Notes: a model not told the origin generated them from the letters alone. A stretch of DNA of 64,000 nt from CAWFKS01 sp963816435 (GCA_963816435.1 CAWFKS010000009.1:62001-126000), one strand, 5' to 3'; numbered from the stretch's first letter, positions 54,371 to 62,916 are shown. Translations and numbers: made by a program.

Positions 54371-55462
54371 TCACGTGTCCTTCCACGTGACCAGCTTGGT
54401 GACGGCGTAGTTGAACACGGAACTCATCAGCGCGCCCGCAAGTCCCGCCAGCATGGCCGAAGGATTGAAGTCGTAGATCCACACCGCGACGCTGATATTC
54501 GCCACCGCGCCCAGGCTGCAGACGGCGTAGAAGGTCAGCAAGCCGATGAAGAAGCGCCTGCCCCTCAGCTTCTTGTGCGCGAAGGTCAGCTCGTTGTTGA
54601 GCACGAAATTGCTGGTCATCGCCGTGATCGTGGCGGCGAGCTGACTCCACACGAAGGGCACCGCCACCACGTCGGCGAGAACGTAGAGCACGGTCAGATG
54701 CACGAAGATGCCGCTGAAACCGACCAGCGCGAACAGCAGGAACTGCACCGGCAGGATTCCGCCCGAAAGCCGCGACACCAGCAAGCCCAGGAACTGCATG
54801 ACGACGACGAGGTCGAGCTTGCTCTCCCCGTGCTCGCGCTCGCGGAAGCTGAACGGCACCTCGCTGACGCGCGCCTCCGGCCCGAGCCGCGACAGGATGT
54901 CGAACAGTATCTTGAAGCCCTCGCGCGACACCAGCGGAGCCATCTCGTCGGCCAGTTCGCGCCTCAGCATGAAGAAGCCGCTCATCGGGTCGGTGACGGG
55001 ATGCTTCAGGAGCATCAGCGCCAGCCGCGTCGCTGTCAGGCTGCCGCGCGCCCTGGTCGAGGTGAAGCCGCTGCTGGCGCTGCCGTGTCCCGTGTAGCGC
55101 GAGCCGACCACGACATCGTCGCCGTCGCGGATCTTCGCCAGCATGTCGCGCAGGATCGTCTCGTCATGCTGGCCGTCGGCGTCCATGACCACGATCACCG
55201 GCGCGGAAGCCGCCATCATGCCTTCCACGCACGCCCCCGACAGGCCGCGCCGGCCGAGACGTCTGATCGCGCGCACGTGCGGATGCTCGGCGGCGAGATG
55301 CCGCGCCACGCCGATCGTGCCGTCGGGGCTGTCGTCGTCGACGACGATGATCTCGTGCGGCATCTCGCCCAAAGCCGCGCCGATCCGCTCCACCATCAGC
55401 GGAACGTTGCGTGCCTCGTTGAAAGTCGGCAGGATGACCGTCAGCTCGGGTGGACTTGCCAT
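54371..55462 (-). CDS. Polyprenol-phosphate mannosyltransferase-like GT2 with GtrA domain
   Basis: The 363-residue protein has an N-terminal GT2 domain: LTVILPTFNEARNVPLMVER, IIVVDDDSPDGTIGVARHLA, VIVVMDADGQHDETIL (DxD) and FKILFDILSRLG. Its C-terminal third is a GtrA-like membrane domain with four helices (LLFALVGFSGIFVHLTVLYV and ATITAMTSNFVLNNELTF). This fusion resembles dolichol-phosphate mannose synthase-type enzymes that make lipid-linked sugars. ATG 55462 is used; a TTG four codons upstream is possible. It is divergent from the DUF1638 gene. Confidence 0.92.
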   Translation of the reverse strand: MASPPELTVILPTFNEARNVPLMVERIGAALGEMPHEIIVVDDDSPDGTIGVARHLAAEHPHVRAIRRLGRRGLSGACVEGMMAASAPVIVVMDADGQHDETILRDMLAKIRDGDDVVVGSRYTGHGSASSGFTSTRARGSLTATRLALMLLKHPVTDPMSGFFMLRRELADEMAPLVSREGFKILFDILSRLGPEARVSEVPFSFREREHGESKLDLVVVMQFLGLLVSRLSGGILPVQFLLFALVGFSGIFVHLTVLYVLADVVAVPFVWSQLAATITAMTSNFVLNNELTFAHKKLRGRRFFIGLLTFYAVCSLGAVANISVAVWIYDFNPSAMLAGLAGALMSSVFNYAVTKLVTWKDT

Positions 55463-55575
55463 GGTGCTCTGCAAGGGGGAAGGACGACCGGAGGTCGCGT
55501 CGTGATGGCGCCTTCTAATTCAGCTTCGCCGCCAAAGAAACCCGTCATGCGCCGTTCGTACGCGGTGAAAGTCCC

Positions 55576-56199
55576 ATGAATTCCTCACCCTCCGTCGCCG
55601 AACGCGTGCTGGTCATCGGCTGCGGCATGATCGCGCGCGAAATTCTGGCGGTGAAGGAGAAGCTCGGCCTCGACCATCTCGAGCTCACCTGCCTGCCCGC
55701 CCAGTTCCATTACCGGCCCGACCGCATCGCGCCGGCCATGGACGAAGCCATCGCCGAGGCAAAGGCGGCCGGCTACCGCCACATCCTCGTCGGTTACGCC
55801 GATTGCGGCACCGGCGGCCTGCTCGACCGCATCTGCGAGAAGCACGGCGTCGAGCGCCTTGCCGGCCCGCACTGCTTCGCCTTCTACCAGGGTATGCGGG
55901 CCTTCGAGGAGGTCGGCGAGGACGACATGATGTCGTTCTACATGACCGATTTCCTGTGCCGGCATTTCGATGCCTTCTTCATGAAGCCGATGGGGCTCGA
56001 CCGCCATCCCGAGCTGGCGCAGGACTTCTTCGGCAACTACGAAAAGGTGATCTACCTGGCCCAGACCGACGATCCCGCGCTGGAAAAGGTCGCCCGCGAC
56101 GCCGCTTCCATGCTCGGCCTGGCGTTCGAGAAGCGCCGCACCGGCTATGGCGACCTCGAGCCCGCGCTCGCGGCAGCGGCAGGAAGCGCCACGACCTGA
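55576..56199 (+). CDS. DUF1638 protein
   Basis: The 207-residue protein matches DUF1638: RVLVIGCGMIAREILAVKEK, LELTCLPAQFHYRPDRIAPA, AGYRHILVGYADCGTGGLLD and LAGPHCFAFYQGM. Conserved Cys and His residues (C16 region, ADCGTGG, PHCFAF) hint at metal or cofactor binding. The biochemical function is unknown, but the family is repeatedly found with MttB, corrinoid and folate methyltransferase genes in alphaproteobacteria, as here. A role in corrinoid handling is possible. ExoD-like gene follows on the same strand. Confidence 0.88.
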   Translation: MNSSPSVAERVLVIGCGMIAREILAVKEKLGLDHLELTCLPAQFHYRPDRIAPAMDEAIAEAKAAGYRHILVGYADCGTGGLLDRICEKHGVERLAGPHCFAFYQGMRAFEEVGEDDMMSFYMTDFLCRHFDAFFMKPMGLDRHPELAQDFFGNYEKVIYLAQTDDPALEKVARDAASMLGLAFEKRRTGYGDLEPALAAAAGSATT

Positions 56200-56332
56200 C
56201 GACACACAATCCCCGCAATGGGCCGCCATGGCGGGCGGCAGCGCGACGCCTTTCGTCGCGGTATCTTGTTCCTGCCTCCGCCATCCCTTACGTGGCGGTG
56301 GCAGCTCCCGCGTGAAGGAATTGGCGGAAGGA

Positions 56333-56998
56333 ATGGACGACTACAGCGCCGGCTCGAACGATGCCTCCACGGCGACCTGCTCCGTGCCGGTTGCCGCGCC
56401 GCCGCGCCGCCTGTCGCAGATCCTGCGCCAGATCGCCGGCGATGCGCAGGGGCCCGTCACCATCGCGGCAATCCGCGACGCTCTCGGCGACCGCAGCTTT
56501 GCGGCACTTCTTGTCGTCTTCGCCGCCATCAACCTGCTTCCGCTGCCGCCCGGCACCACCATCGTTCTCGGCCCCCCGCTGCTGATCGTGTCGGCGCAGA
56601 TGCTGCTCGGCCACGATTCGGTCTGGCTGCCGCGCTTCATCCTGCGCAAGTCGATCGGCCCCAACCGCTTCCGCCAGCTGTCGAAAAGACTGCTGCCGCG
56701 GCTGGAATGGCTGGAACAGGTCGTGCGCCCGCGCCGCTGGCCGTTCGCCCGCGACGCCGCCGACCGCGTCATCGGCCTGGTCGCCTTCATCCTGTCGCTG
56801 GCCGTCACCTTGCCGATCCCCTTCGGCAACTGGCTGCCGGCGCTGGCAATCGCCCTGTTGGCGCTCGCGCTGTCCGAGCGCGACGGCATCCTTTTGGGTG
56901 TCGGCCTGCTCGTCGGGCTTCTGTCCTTCGGCGTGATCTTCGTCGTCGTGGGTGCTGCCGGCGTGCTGGCCGGCGCGATGTTCGGCGTCGGCATCTGA
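56333..56998 (+). CDS. exoD: ExoD family membrane protein
   Basis: The 221-residue protein has the ExoD domain: LSQILRQIAGDAQGPVTIAA, FAALLVVFAAINLLPLPPGT and VLGPPLLIVSAQMLLGHDSV. Membrane helices lie near residues 64-100 and 143-220. ExoD was named from a Sinorhizobium gene needed for exopolysaccharide and alkaline tolerance; its activity is unknown. ATG 56333 follows GGCGGAAGGA. It sits between DUF1638 and Virulence_fact genes of the methyl-transfer set, probably by chance. Confidence 0.88.
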   Translation: MDDYSAGSNDASTATCSVPVAAPPRRLSQILRQIAGDAQGPVTIAAIRDALGDRSFAALLVVFAAINLLPLPPGTTIVLGPPLLIVSAQMLLGHDSVWLPRFILRKSIGPNRFRQLSKRLLPRLEWLEQVVRPRRWPFARDAADRVIGLVAFILSLAVTLPIPFGNWLPALAIALLALALSERDGILLGVGLLVGLLSFGVIFVVVGAAGVLAGAMFGVGI

Positions 56999-57091
56999 TC
57001 GCTTCCCCGCAACGTCGCTTTTGAAGGCTAGCGCGTCGTCCCGCAACAAGCAGCGTTTTCGCGCATGCGGCAATGCTCCGGATACCAGGCT

Positions 57092-57110
57092 GCGGAAAAC
57101 GGTTTTCCGC
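57092..57110. repeat. Perfect 9-bp inverted repeat before the Virulence_fact gene
   Basis: Arms gcggaaaac and gttttccgc flank one base, 20 bp before ATG 57131. It could be a regulator site or a weak hairpin between exoD and the next gene; there is no T tract. Confidence 0.4.
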
Positions 57111-57130
57111 GCCGCAAGGCCGGACGCGAA

Positions 57131-57436
57131 ATGGCCGATCTCATCATAGTCTACTGGCGCGACATTCCCGCTCAGGTGATCGTGCGCAAGGGCCGGCAGA
57201 ACGCCAAGCGCGAACTGCCGGCGCGCTTCGCCGAAGCCATCGACATGTGCGCCATGCGCACCGACGCCCGCGACACCGACGCCTACCTGGCGGAGTGGCG
57301 CAAGGCCGATCCGGTGCCCGTCGGCGACGATCTCGAGGCCGAGGCCGACAAGGCAGCCGCCGCGCTCGAGGCCGAATTCGACCGCGAGCGCCTGGTGGCG
57401 CTCGTCAAGGCCGGCGGCCGCCACACAACCACGTGA
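57131..57436 (+). CDS. Virulence_fact family small protein
   Basis: The 101-residue protein has the compact Virulence_fact fold: MADLIIVYWRDIPAQVIVRK, AKRELPARFAEAIDMCAMRT and DTDAYLAEWRKADPVPVGDD. Despite the name, the family is mostly found near corrinoid methyltransferase genes in Rhizobiales and Rhodobacterales, and its activity is unknown. ATG 57131 was chosen because it starts the conserved domain. It is 22 bp before the folate methyltransferase gene, so the two are surely co-transcribed. Confidence 0.85.
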   Translation: MADLIIVYWRDIPAQVIVRKGRQNAKRELPARFAEAIDMCAMRTDARDTDAYLAEWRKADPVPVGDDLEAEADKAAAALEAEFDRERLVALVKAGGRHTTT

Positions 57437-57458
57437 CCCCTTTCCACGGAGACAGGAA

Positions 57459-58424
57459 ATGACCCGCACGATCGTCGCCTCGGCGACCAGGGAAATCGTC
57501 ATCGGCTTCGACCAGCCGTTCTGCGTCATCGGCGAGCGCATCAACCCGACCGGCCGCAAGAAGCTGGCGGCCGAGATGGTCGACGGCAATTTCGAGACCG
57601 TGAAGAAGGACGCGCTCGAGCAGGTCGCCGCCGGCGCCACGATGCTCGACGTCAATGCCGGCGTCACCGCGGTCGACCCCAACGCCACCGAACCCGATCT
57701 GCTGGTCAAGACGCTGGAGATCGTCCAGGAACTCGTCAGCGTGCCGCTGTCGATCAATTCCTCGGTGTCCGCGGCGATCGAGGCGGCGCTGAAGGTCGCC
57801 AAGGGCCGCCCGCTGGTCAATTCGGTCACCGGCGAGGAAGAAAAGCTCGAGGCGATCCTCCCGCTCGTCAAGAAATACAACGTGCCGGTGGTGGCGATCT
57901 CCAACGACGAGACCGGCATCTCGATGGACCCGGACGTGCGCTTCGCGGTGGCAAGGAAGATCGTCGAACGTGCCGCCGACTACGGCATCAAGCCGGAGGA
58001 CATCGTCGTCGACCCGCTGGTCATGCCGATCGGCGCGCTGGGCGACGCCGGCCGCCAGGTGTTCGCGCTGCTGCGCCGCCTGCGCGAGGAGCTCAAGGTC
58101 AACACGACCTGCGGCCTTTCCAACATCTCCTTCGGCCTGCCGCATCGCCACGGCATCAATGCCGCCTTCATCCCCATGGTCATCGGCGCCGGCATGACCA
58201 GCGCCATCATGAACCCCTGCCGTCCGCAGGAGATGGAAGCGGTGCGCGGCGCCAACGTGCTGATGGGCACCGACAAGGACTGCGCCAAGTGGATCAGGAC
58301 CTACAAGGACTACAAGCCGGCCGAGGCCGGGCAGCCCACCGCGGCGCCCTCGCCCGCCGCATCGTCGGGTGACGCCGGGGCCCGCCGCCGCGGCGGCCGC
58401 GAGGCGAGGCTCGCCAGGGGGTGA
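57459..58424 (+). CDS. Methyltetrahydrofolate:corrinoid protein methyltransferase
   Basis: The 321-residue enzyme has the pterin-binding TIM barrel shared with MetH and AcsE: PFCVIGERINPTGRKKLAAE near residue 20, ATMLDVNAGV, PLSINSSVSAAIEAALKVAK, NSVTGEE and TTCGLSNISFGLPHRHGINA. It moves a methyl group between methylcorrinoid protein and THF, here probably towards methyl-THF. The last 25 residues are Arg/Gly-rich (ARRRGGREARLARG) and follow a Pro/Ala linker. It follows Virulence_fact by 22 bp; the RamA-like gene comes 380 bp later. Confidence 0.94.
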   Translation: MTRTIVASATREIVIGFDQPFCVIGERINPTGRKKLAAEMVDGNFETVKKDALEQVAAGATMLDVNAGVTAVDPNATEPDLLVKTLEIVQELVSVPLSINSSVSAAIEAALKVAKGRPLVNSVTGEEEKLEAILPLVKKYNVPVVAISNDETGISMDPDVRFAVARKIVERAADYGIKPEDIVVDPLVMPIGALGDAGRQVFALLRRLREELKVNTTCGLSNISFGLPHRHGINAAFIPMVIGAGMTSAIMNPCRPQEMEAVRGANVLMGTDKDCAKWIRTYKDYKPAEAGQPTAAPSPAASSGDAGARRRGGREARLARG

Positions 58425-58473
58425 ACCAGGCGCCGCCCGGTGCCGCGGAAGATTGCAGAAAGCTGATGCGCCC

Positions 58474-58716
58474 TCACACCGCCCCGAGAACGGCATCGAA
58501 CAGCGCCATGGCGCCCCACGATCCGGCCACACCGGCCACGCCGCCGACGACGAACCCGTCCGCCATCTCCGGCGAGAACGCGCGCAGCAGCAGCACGGCC
58601 GCCAGCGCGCCGCAGATGCCGATCGCCAGGTATTGCGGGTTGCGGAACCACGCGCCCTTGATGAAACGGACCGTCAGGAACCCTGTCGAGACGGCCGAAA
58701 GCAGGATTTCGGTCAT
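58474..58716 (-). CDS. Small hydrophobic membrane protein
   Basis: The 80-residue protein has three hydrophobic stretches: ILLSAVSTGFLTV, YLAIGICGALAAVLLLRAF and GFVVGGVAGVAGSWGAMALF. I do not recognise the family. The start at 58716 has an AGGAGACC ribosome-binding site, which supports it as a real gene. It lies in opposite orientation between the folate methyltransferase and RamA-like genes. Confidence 0.7.
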   Translation of the reverse strand: MTEILLSAVSTGFLTVRFIKGAWFRNPQYLAIGICGALAAVLLLRAFSPEMADGFVVGGVAGVAGSWGAMALFDAVLGAV

Positions 58717-58804
58717 TGTCGGTCTCCTCGGAGCGCCGATGCTGGACCGAATCATGAAATGAATTGTTAAGGGGAGGACGCGAGCTGTTGGAGGCCGCCA
58801 GGAC

Positions 58805-60864
58805 ATGACCGCGCAGGACACCGATCCCCTCGTCCTTTTCATGCCGTCCGGCAAGCGCGGACGCTTCGCCGTCGGCACGCCGTTGCTGGACGCCGCGCGC
58901 GAGCTCGGCGTCTACGTGGAGAGCGTCTGCGGCGGCCGCGCCACCTGCGGGCGCTGCCAGATCGAGGTGCAGGAAGGCTCCTTCGCCAAGCACAAGATCG
59001 TCTCCACGCTCGACCACATCTCGCCGATGGGCCCGAAGGAGCGCCGCTACGCCGAAAAGCGCGAACTGGCGCCCGGCCGCCGCCTCTCCTGCTCGGCGAC
59101 CGTGCAGGGCGACCTCGTCGTCGACGTGCCGCAGGACACGATCATCAACGCCCAGGTGGTGCGCAAGAGCCCCATCGAGCGCGTCATCGAGCGCAATCCG
59201 GCCGTGCAGCTCTGCTATGTCGAGGTGGAAGAGCCCGACATGCACCATCCGCTCGGCGACCTCGACCGGCTGAAGGCGGTCCTGGAGAAGGACTGGGGCT
59301 GGGAGGACCTGCTGGTCTCGCAGCATCTCCTGCCGAAGGTGCAGAGCATCCTGCGGCGCGGCGAACTGGGGCGTGACGGCGGCGATCCACCGCGACCTGG
59401 ACTCCTCGCGTCCCGACCATCATCGATCTGTGGCCGGGCCTCCACAACGAGGCCTACGGCATCGCCTGCGACATCGGCTCGACCACGATTGCCATGCACC
59501 TGGTGTCGCTTCTGTCTGGCCGTATCGCAGCCTCCTCGGGCGTCTCCAACCCGCAGATCCGCTTCGGCGAGGATCTGATGAGCCGCGTGTCCTACGTGAT
59601 GATGAATCCGGAGGGCCGGCCGGCCATGACCAAGGCCGTGCGCCAGGCGATCAACGAACTGACCACGAAGGTCTGCGCCGAGGGCAATGTCGACCGCCAC
59701 GACATCCTCGACGCCGTCTTCGTCGGCAATCCGATCATGCACCATCTGTTCCTCGGCATCGACCCGACCGAGCTCGGCCAGGCGCCGTTTGCGCTCGCCG
59801 TCTCGGGCGCCGTCCACAGCTGGGGCAGCGAACTGGGGCTCGACATCAATCACGGCGCCCGCGTCTACCTGCTGCCCTGCATCGCCGGCCATGTCGGCGC
59901 CGACGCCGCCGCCGCGACCCTGTCGGAGGGTCCCTACCGGCAGGACCGCATGATGCTGTTGGTCGACGTCGGCACCAATGCGGAAATCGTGCTGGGCAAC
60001 CGGCAGCGCGTCGTCGCCGCCTCCTCGCCGACCGGCCCCGCCTTCGAGGGCGCGGAAATCTCCTGCGGCCAGCGCGCCGCTCCGGGCGCCATCGAGCGCG
60101 TGCGCATCGACCCGGCGACGCTGGAGCCGAAGGTGAAGGTGATCGGCTGCGACAAGTGGTCGGACGAGCCGGGGTTCGACGAGGAAACGGAAAAGCTCGG
60201 CGTCACCGGCATCTGCGGCTCGGCGATCATCGAGGTGGTGGCCGAGATGTATCTGTCGGGCATCATCTCGGAGGACGGTGTCATCGACGGCGCGCTGGCG
60301 GCAAAGAGCCCGCGCATCCTGCAGAACGGCCGCACCTGGTCCTACCTGCTCCACGAGGGCAAGCAGAAGATCACCGTCACCCAGAACGACGTGCGCGCCA
60401 TCCAGCTCGCCAAGGCCGCGCTCTATGCCGGCATCAAGCTGCTGATGCAGAAGCAGGGCGTCGACCACGTCGACACGATACGTTTCGCCGGCGCCTTCGG
60501 CTCGTTCATCGACCCGAAATACGCCATGGTTCTGGGGCTCATCCCGGACTGCGAACTGTCGGAGGTGAAGGCGGTCGGCAACGCCGCCGGCACCGGCGCG
60601 CTGATGGCATTGCTCAACCGCGACCATCGCCGCGAGATCGAGCAGCAGGTGCGCAAGATCGAGAAGATCGAGACGGCGCTGGAGCCGAGCTTCCAGCAAT
60701 ATTTCGTCGCCGCGATGGCCTTCCCCAACAAGGTCGACCGCTTCGAAAAGCTCGCCGCGCAGGTGCAGCTGCCGCCGCGCAAGGTTCTGGCCGGCGCCGA
60801 CGGCGAGGCGACGCCGCGCCGCCGTTCGCGCGAGGAGCGCGACGCCCGCCGCGCCCGCACCTGA
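58805..60864 (+). CDS. RamA-like corrinoid-protein reactivator ([2Fe-2S] plus ASKHA ATPase), two frameshifts
   Basis: Corrinoid proteins oxidised to Co(II) are reduced again by this ATP-dependent family. The N-terminus is a plant-type [2Fe-2S] domain with cysteines 42, 48, 51 and 96 (SVCGGRATCGRCQIEV, RLSCSAT). The ASKHA part has YGIACDIGSTTIAMHLVSLL, AVFVGNPIMHHLFLG, LVDVGTNAEIVLG and RFAGAFGSFID. Surplus bases in gggg at 59368-59371 and ccc at 59412-59414 break the frame; removing both restores GVTAAIHRDLDSSRP and TIIDLWPGLHNEAYG. The corrected length is about 685 residues. The C-terminus is Arg-rich (TPRRRSREERDARRART). Confidence 0.92.
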
Positions 60865-60871
60865 GGTCCAA

Positions 60872-60896
60872 GGCCGTGCCCGTCTGAGGCACGGCC
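60872..60896. terminator. Hairpin between convergent RamA-like and ilvC genes
   Basis: Arms ggccgtgcc and ggcacggcc flank a 7-nt loop, 8 bp after the RamA-like stop. There is no clear T tract on either strand, so termination is possible but not certain. Confidence 0.45.
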
Positions 60897-60958
60897 CGCG
60901 TTCTTGAAGGAAGCCGCCGCGGCCAGTCGCCCGGCCGGGTGGTGTTGCGACGGGCTTT

Positions 60959-60995
60959 CTAGTTCTTCGCCTTGTCGACTAGCTTGTTCTTCGCG
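60959..60995 (-). repeat. Degenerate duplicate of the ilvC 3' end
   Basis: This stretch repeats ilvC positions 61059-61095 exactly 100 bp away with about four mismatches. On the minus strand it still reads NKLVDKAKN followed by a stop, against NKLVDKTKN in ilvC. It looks like the relic of a local tandem duplication. Confidence 0.75.
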
Positions 60996-61058
60996 CCCCC
61001 CGCGCGCCCGCAGGGCGAAGCCCGAGGACGCGCAGAAGAAAGATGGCCGTGGATCGAA

Positions 61059-62078
61059 CTAGTTCTTGGTCTTGTCGACCAGCTTGTTTTTCGCAATCCA
61101 CGGCATCATGCCGCGCAGCTTCTCGCCGACTTCCTCGATCTGGTGCCGGTCGTTGAGGCGGCGGGTGGCCTTGAAGCGGGCCGCGCCCGAGTGCCACTCC
61201 TGCATCCACTCGGTGGTGAACCGGCCGGTCTGGATGTCCTTGAGCACGCGCTTCATCTCGGCCTTGGTGTCGGCGGTGATGATGCGCGGGCCCGACACGT
61301 ATTCGCCCCACTCGGCGGTGTTGGAGATCGAGTAGTTCATGTTGGCGATGCCGCCCTCGTAGATGAGGTCGACGATCAGCTTCACCTCGTGCAGGCACTC
61401 GAAATAGGCCATTTCCGGCGCGTAGCCGGCTTCCACCAGCGTCTCGAAGCCGGCGCGGATGAGCTCGACCAGGCCGCCGCACAGCACCACCTGCTCGCCG
61501 AACAGATCGGTCTCGCACTCTTCCTGGAAGGTCGTCTCGATGACGCCCGAGCGGCCGCCGCCGATGGCGCAGGCATAGGACAGGCCGAGGTCGAGCGCGT
61601 TGCCCGAGGCGTCCTGCGACACCGCGACCAGGCAAGGCACGCCGCCGCCCTTCTGATATTCGCTGCGCACCGTGTGGCCGGGGCCCTTCGGCGCCACCAT
61701 CAGCACGTCGACGCTGGCCTTCGGCTCGATCAGGCCGAAATGCACGTTGAGCCCGTGGGCGAAGGCGATCGCGGCCCCGTCGCGGATGTTGGGCGCGATC
61801 TCGTTGGTGTAGATGCCGGCCTGCAGCTCGTCGGGCGTGGCCATCATCATCAGGTCGGCCCAGCCGGCGGCTTCCGCCACGGTCATCACCTTGAGCCCGT
61901 CGGCCTCGACCTTCTGGGCCGTCTTGGAGCCCTTCTTCAGGCCGATCGCCACTTCGGCGACGCCCGAATCCTTCAGGTTGAGCGCGTGCGCCCTGCCCTG
62001 GCTGCCGTAGCCGATGACGGCGACCTTCTTGCCCTTGATGAGATTGAGATCGGCATCGCTGTCGTAATAGACACGCAT
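61059..62078 (-). CDS. ilvC: Ketol-acid reductoisomerase
   Basis: The 339-residue class I enzyme makes dihydroxy acids in valine, leucine and isoleucine synthesis, using Mg and NADPH. It starts MRVYYDSDADLNLIKGKK, with the Rossmann motif VAVIGYGSQGRAHALNLKDS, MVAPKGPGHTVRSEYQKGGG, and the Mg ligands in TDLFGEQVVLCGGL and EMAYFECLHEVKLI. ATG 62078 has AAGGAA 9 nt upstream. A relic of its own 3' end lies just downstream, and a TetR gene lies upstream. Confidence 0.97.
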   Translation of the reverse strand: MRVYYDSDADLNLIKGKKVAVIGYGSQGRAHALNLKDSGVAEVAIGLKKGSKTAQKVEADGLKVMTVAEAAGWADLMMMATPDELQAGIYTNEIAPNIRDGAAIAFAHGLNVHFGLIEPKASVDVLMVAPKGPGHTVRSEYQKGGGVPCLVAVSQDASGNALDLGLSYACAIGGGRSGVIETTFQEECETDLFGEQVVLCGGLVELIRAGFETLVEAGYAPEMAYFECLHEVKLIVDLIYEGGIANMNYSISNTAEWGEYVSGPRIITADTKAEMKRVLKDIQTGRFTTEWMQEWHSGAARFKATRRLNDRHQIEEVGEKLRGMMPWIAKNKLVDKTKN

Positions 62079-62143
62079 GGTCATTTCCTTCCCGTGTTGA
62101 CGTGTTTCAATTCGTGGGTCTCGCACTGACGCATGACGGAGCT

Positions 62144-62257
62144 GCCACCCCCTCCGGCCCTTCGGGCCACCTCCCCCGTTGAGGGGGAGGAGAGCCGCGA
62201 CGCCTGAGCCCTACCTCCCCTCGACGGGGAGGTCGGCGCGCAGCGCCGGGTGGGGTG
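62144..62257. repeat. Rhizobial GC-rich intergenic palindromic repeat
   Basis: Three hairpins lie in a row: ggcccttcgggcc, cctcccccgttgagggggagg and acctcccctcgacggggaggt, then cggcgcgcagcgccgggtgg. The pattern is that of dispersed mosaic intergenic repeats found across Mesorhizobium and relatives. Only one copy is in the window, between ilvC and the TetR gene. Confidence 0.65.
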
Positions 62258-62274
62258 ATGAAGGCCGCGTGCCG

Positions 62275-62907
62275 TCATTCGCCCGCCCCGTAGAGCGCCA
62301 GAAACTGTTGGGTGGCCCGGCTGGCGTCGGCGACGATCTCGGCCTCGCTGGGCTTGGCCTTGTCGCCGAGCAGCATGCGGATCTGCACGTCGCGGCCGAC
62401 CAGCCCGAAAAACGTGCGGAAAGCCACCTCCGCGTCCTCGAACGCGAGCAGCCCCGCCTTGCGCCCCGCCTCCAGCACCGGCTTCAGCCTCTCGCCGATG
62501 GCGAAGCGGCCGTTGGCGAGCACGATCTGGCCGAGATTGCTCTTGCCGGAGCCCGCATGCGCGATCGCCACGCGGTTGAGCGCGATCGAGGTGCGGCTGG
62601 AGATCACCCGCAGCCACGTCGCGGCAAAATCCTCGAGACTGTCGCGAAGTGCTGCCGCGTCGAGTTCCGCCTTCTCGTAGCTGCCGGCCCGCACCTTCGA
62701 GGCCTGCCATTGCACCGTCGCCGTCAGCAGACCGTCGCGGCCGCCGAACCATTTGTAGAGCGTCTCCTTGGAGCAGCTCGCCCGGCGCGCCACGTCGGTC
62801 ATCGTCAGCCGGTCGCCGTCCTCCACGAGAAGCTCGAGCACGGCGTCCAGCACCTCGTGCTGGCGCGGCGTGTAGGTCTCGTCTTCCAGGGTGGCTTCGG
62901 CGTTCAT
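62275..62907 (-). CDS. TetR/AcrR-family regulator
   Basis: The 210-residue protein has the TetR helix-turn-helix: HEVLDAVLELLVEDGDRLTM and TDVARRASCSKETLYKWFGG near residues 17-57. The C-terminal ligand domain (AEVAFRTFFGLVGRDVQIRM) is of the AefR-like type. A perfect inverted repeat lies at the start codon, so autorepression is likely. ATG 62907 or 62916 may be used. It is upstream of ilvC on the same strand, 196 bp away, separated by the palindromic repeat; control of ilvC is possible but not shown. Confidence 0.92.
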   Translation of the reverse strand: MNAEATLEDETYTPRQHEVLDAVLELLVEDGDRLTMTDVARRASCSKETLYKWFGGRDGLLTATVQWQASKVRAGSYEKAELDAAALRDSLEDFAATWLRVISSRTSIALNRVAIAHAGSGKSNLGQIVLANGRFAIGERLKPVLEAGRKAGLLAFEDAEVAFRTFFGLVGRDVQIRMLLGDKAKPSEAEIVADASRATQQFLALYGAGE

Positions 62908-62916
62908 CGGGCGCAT

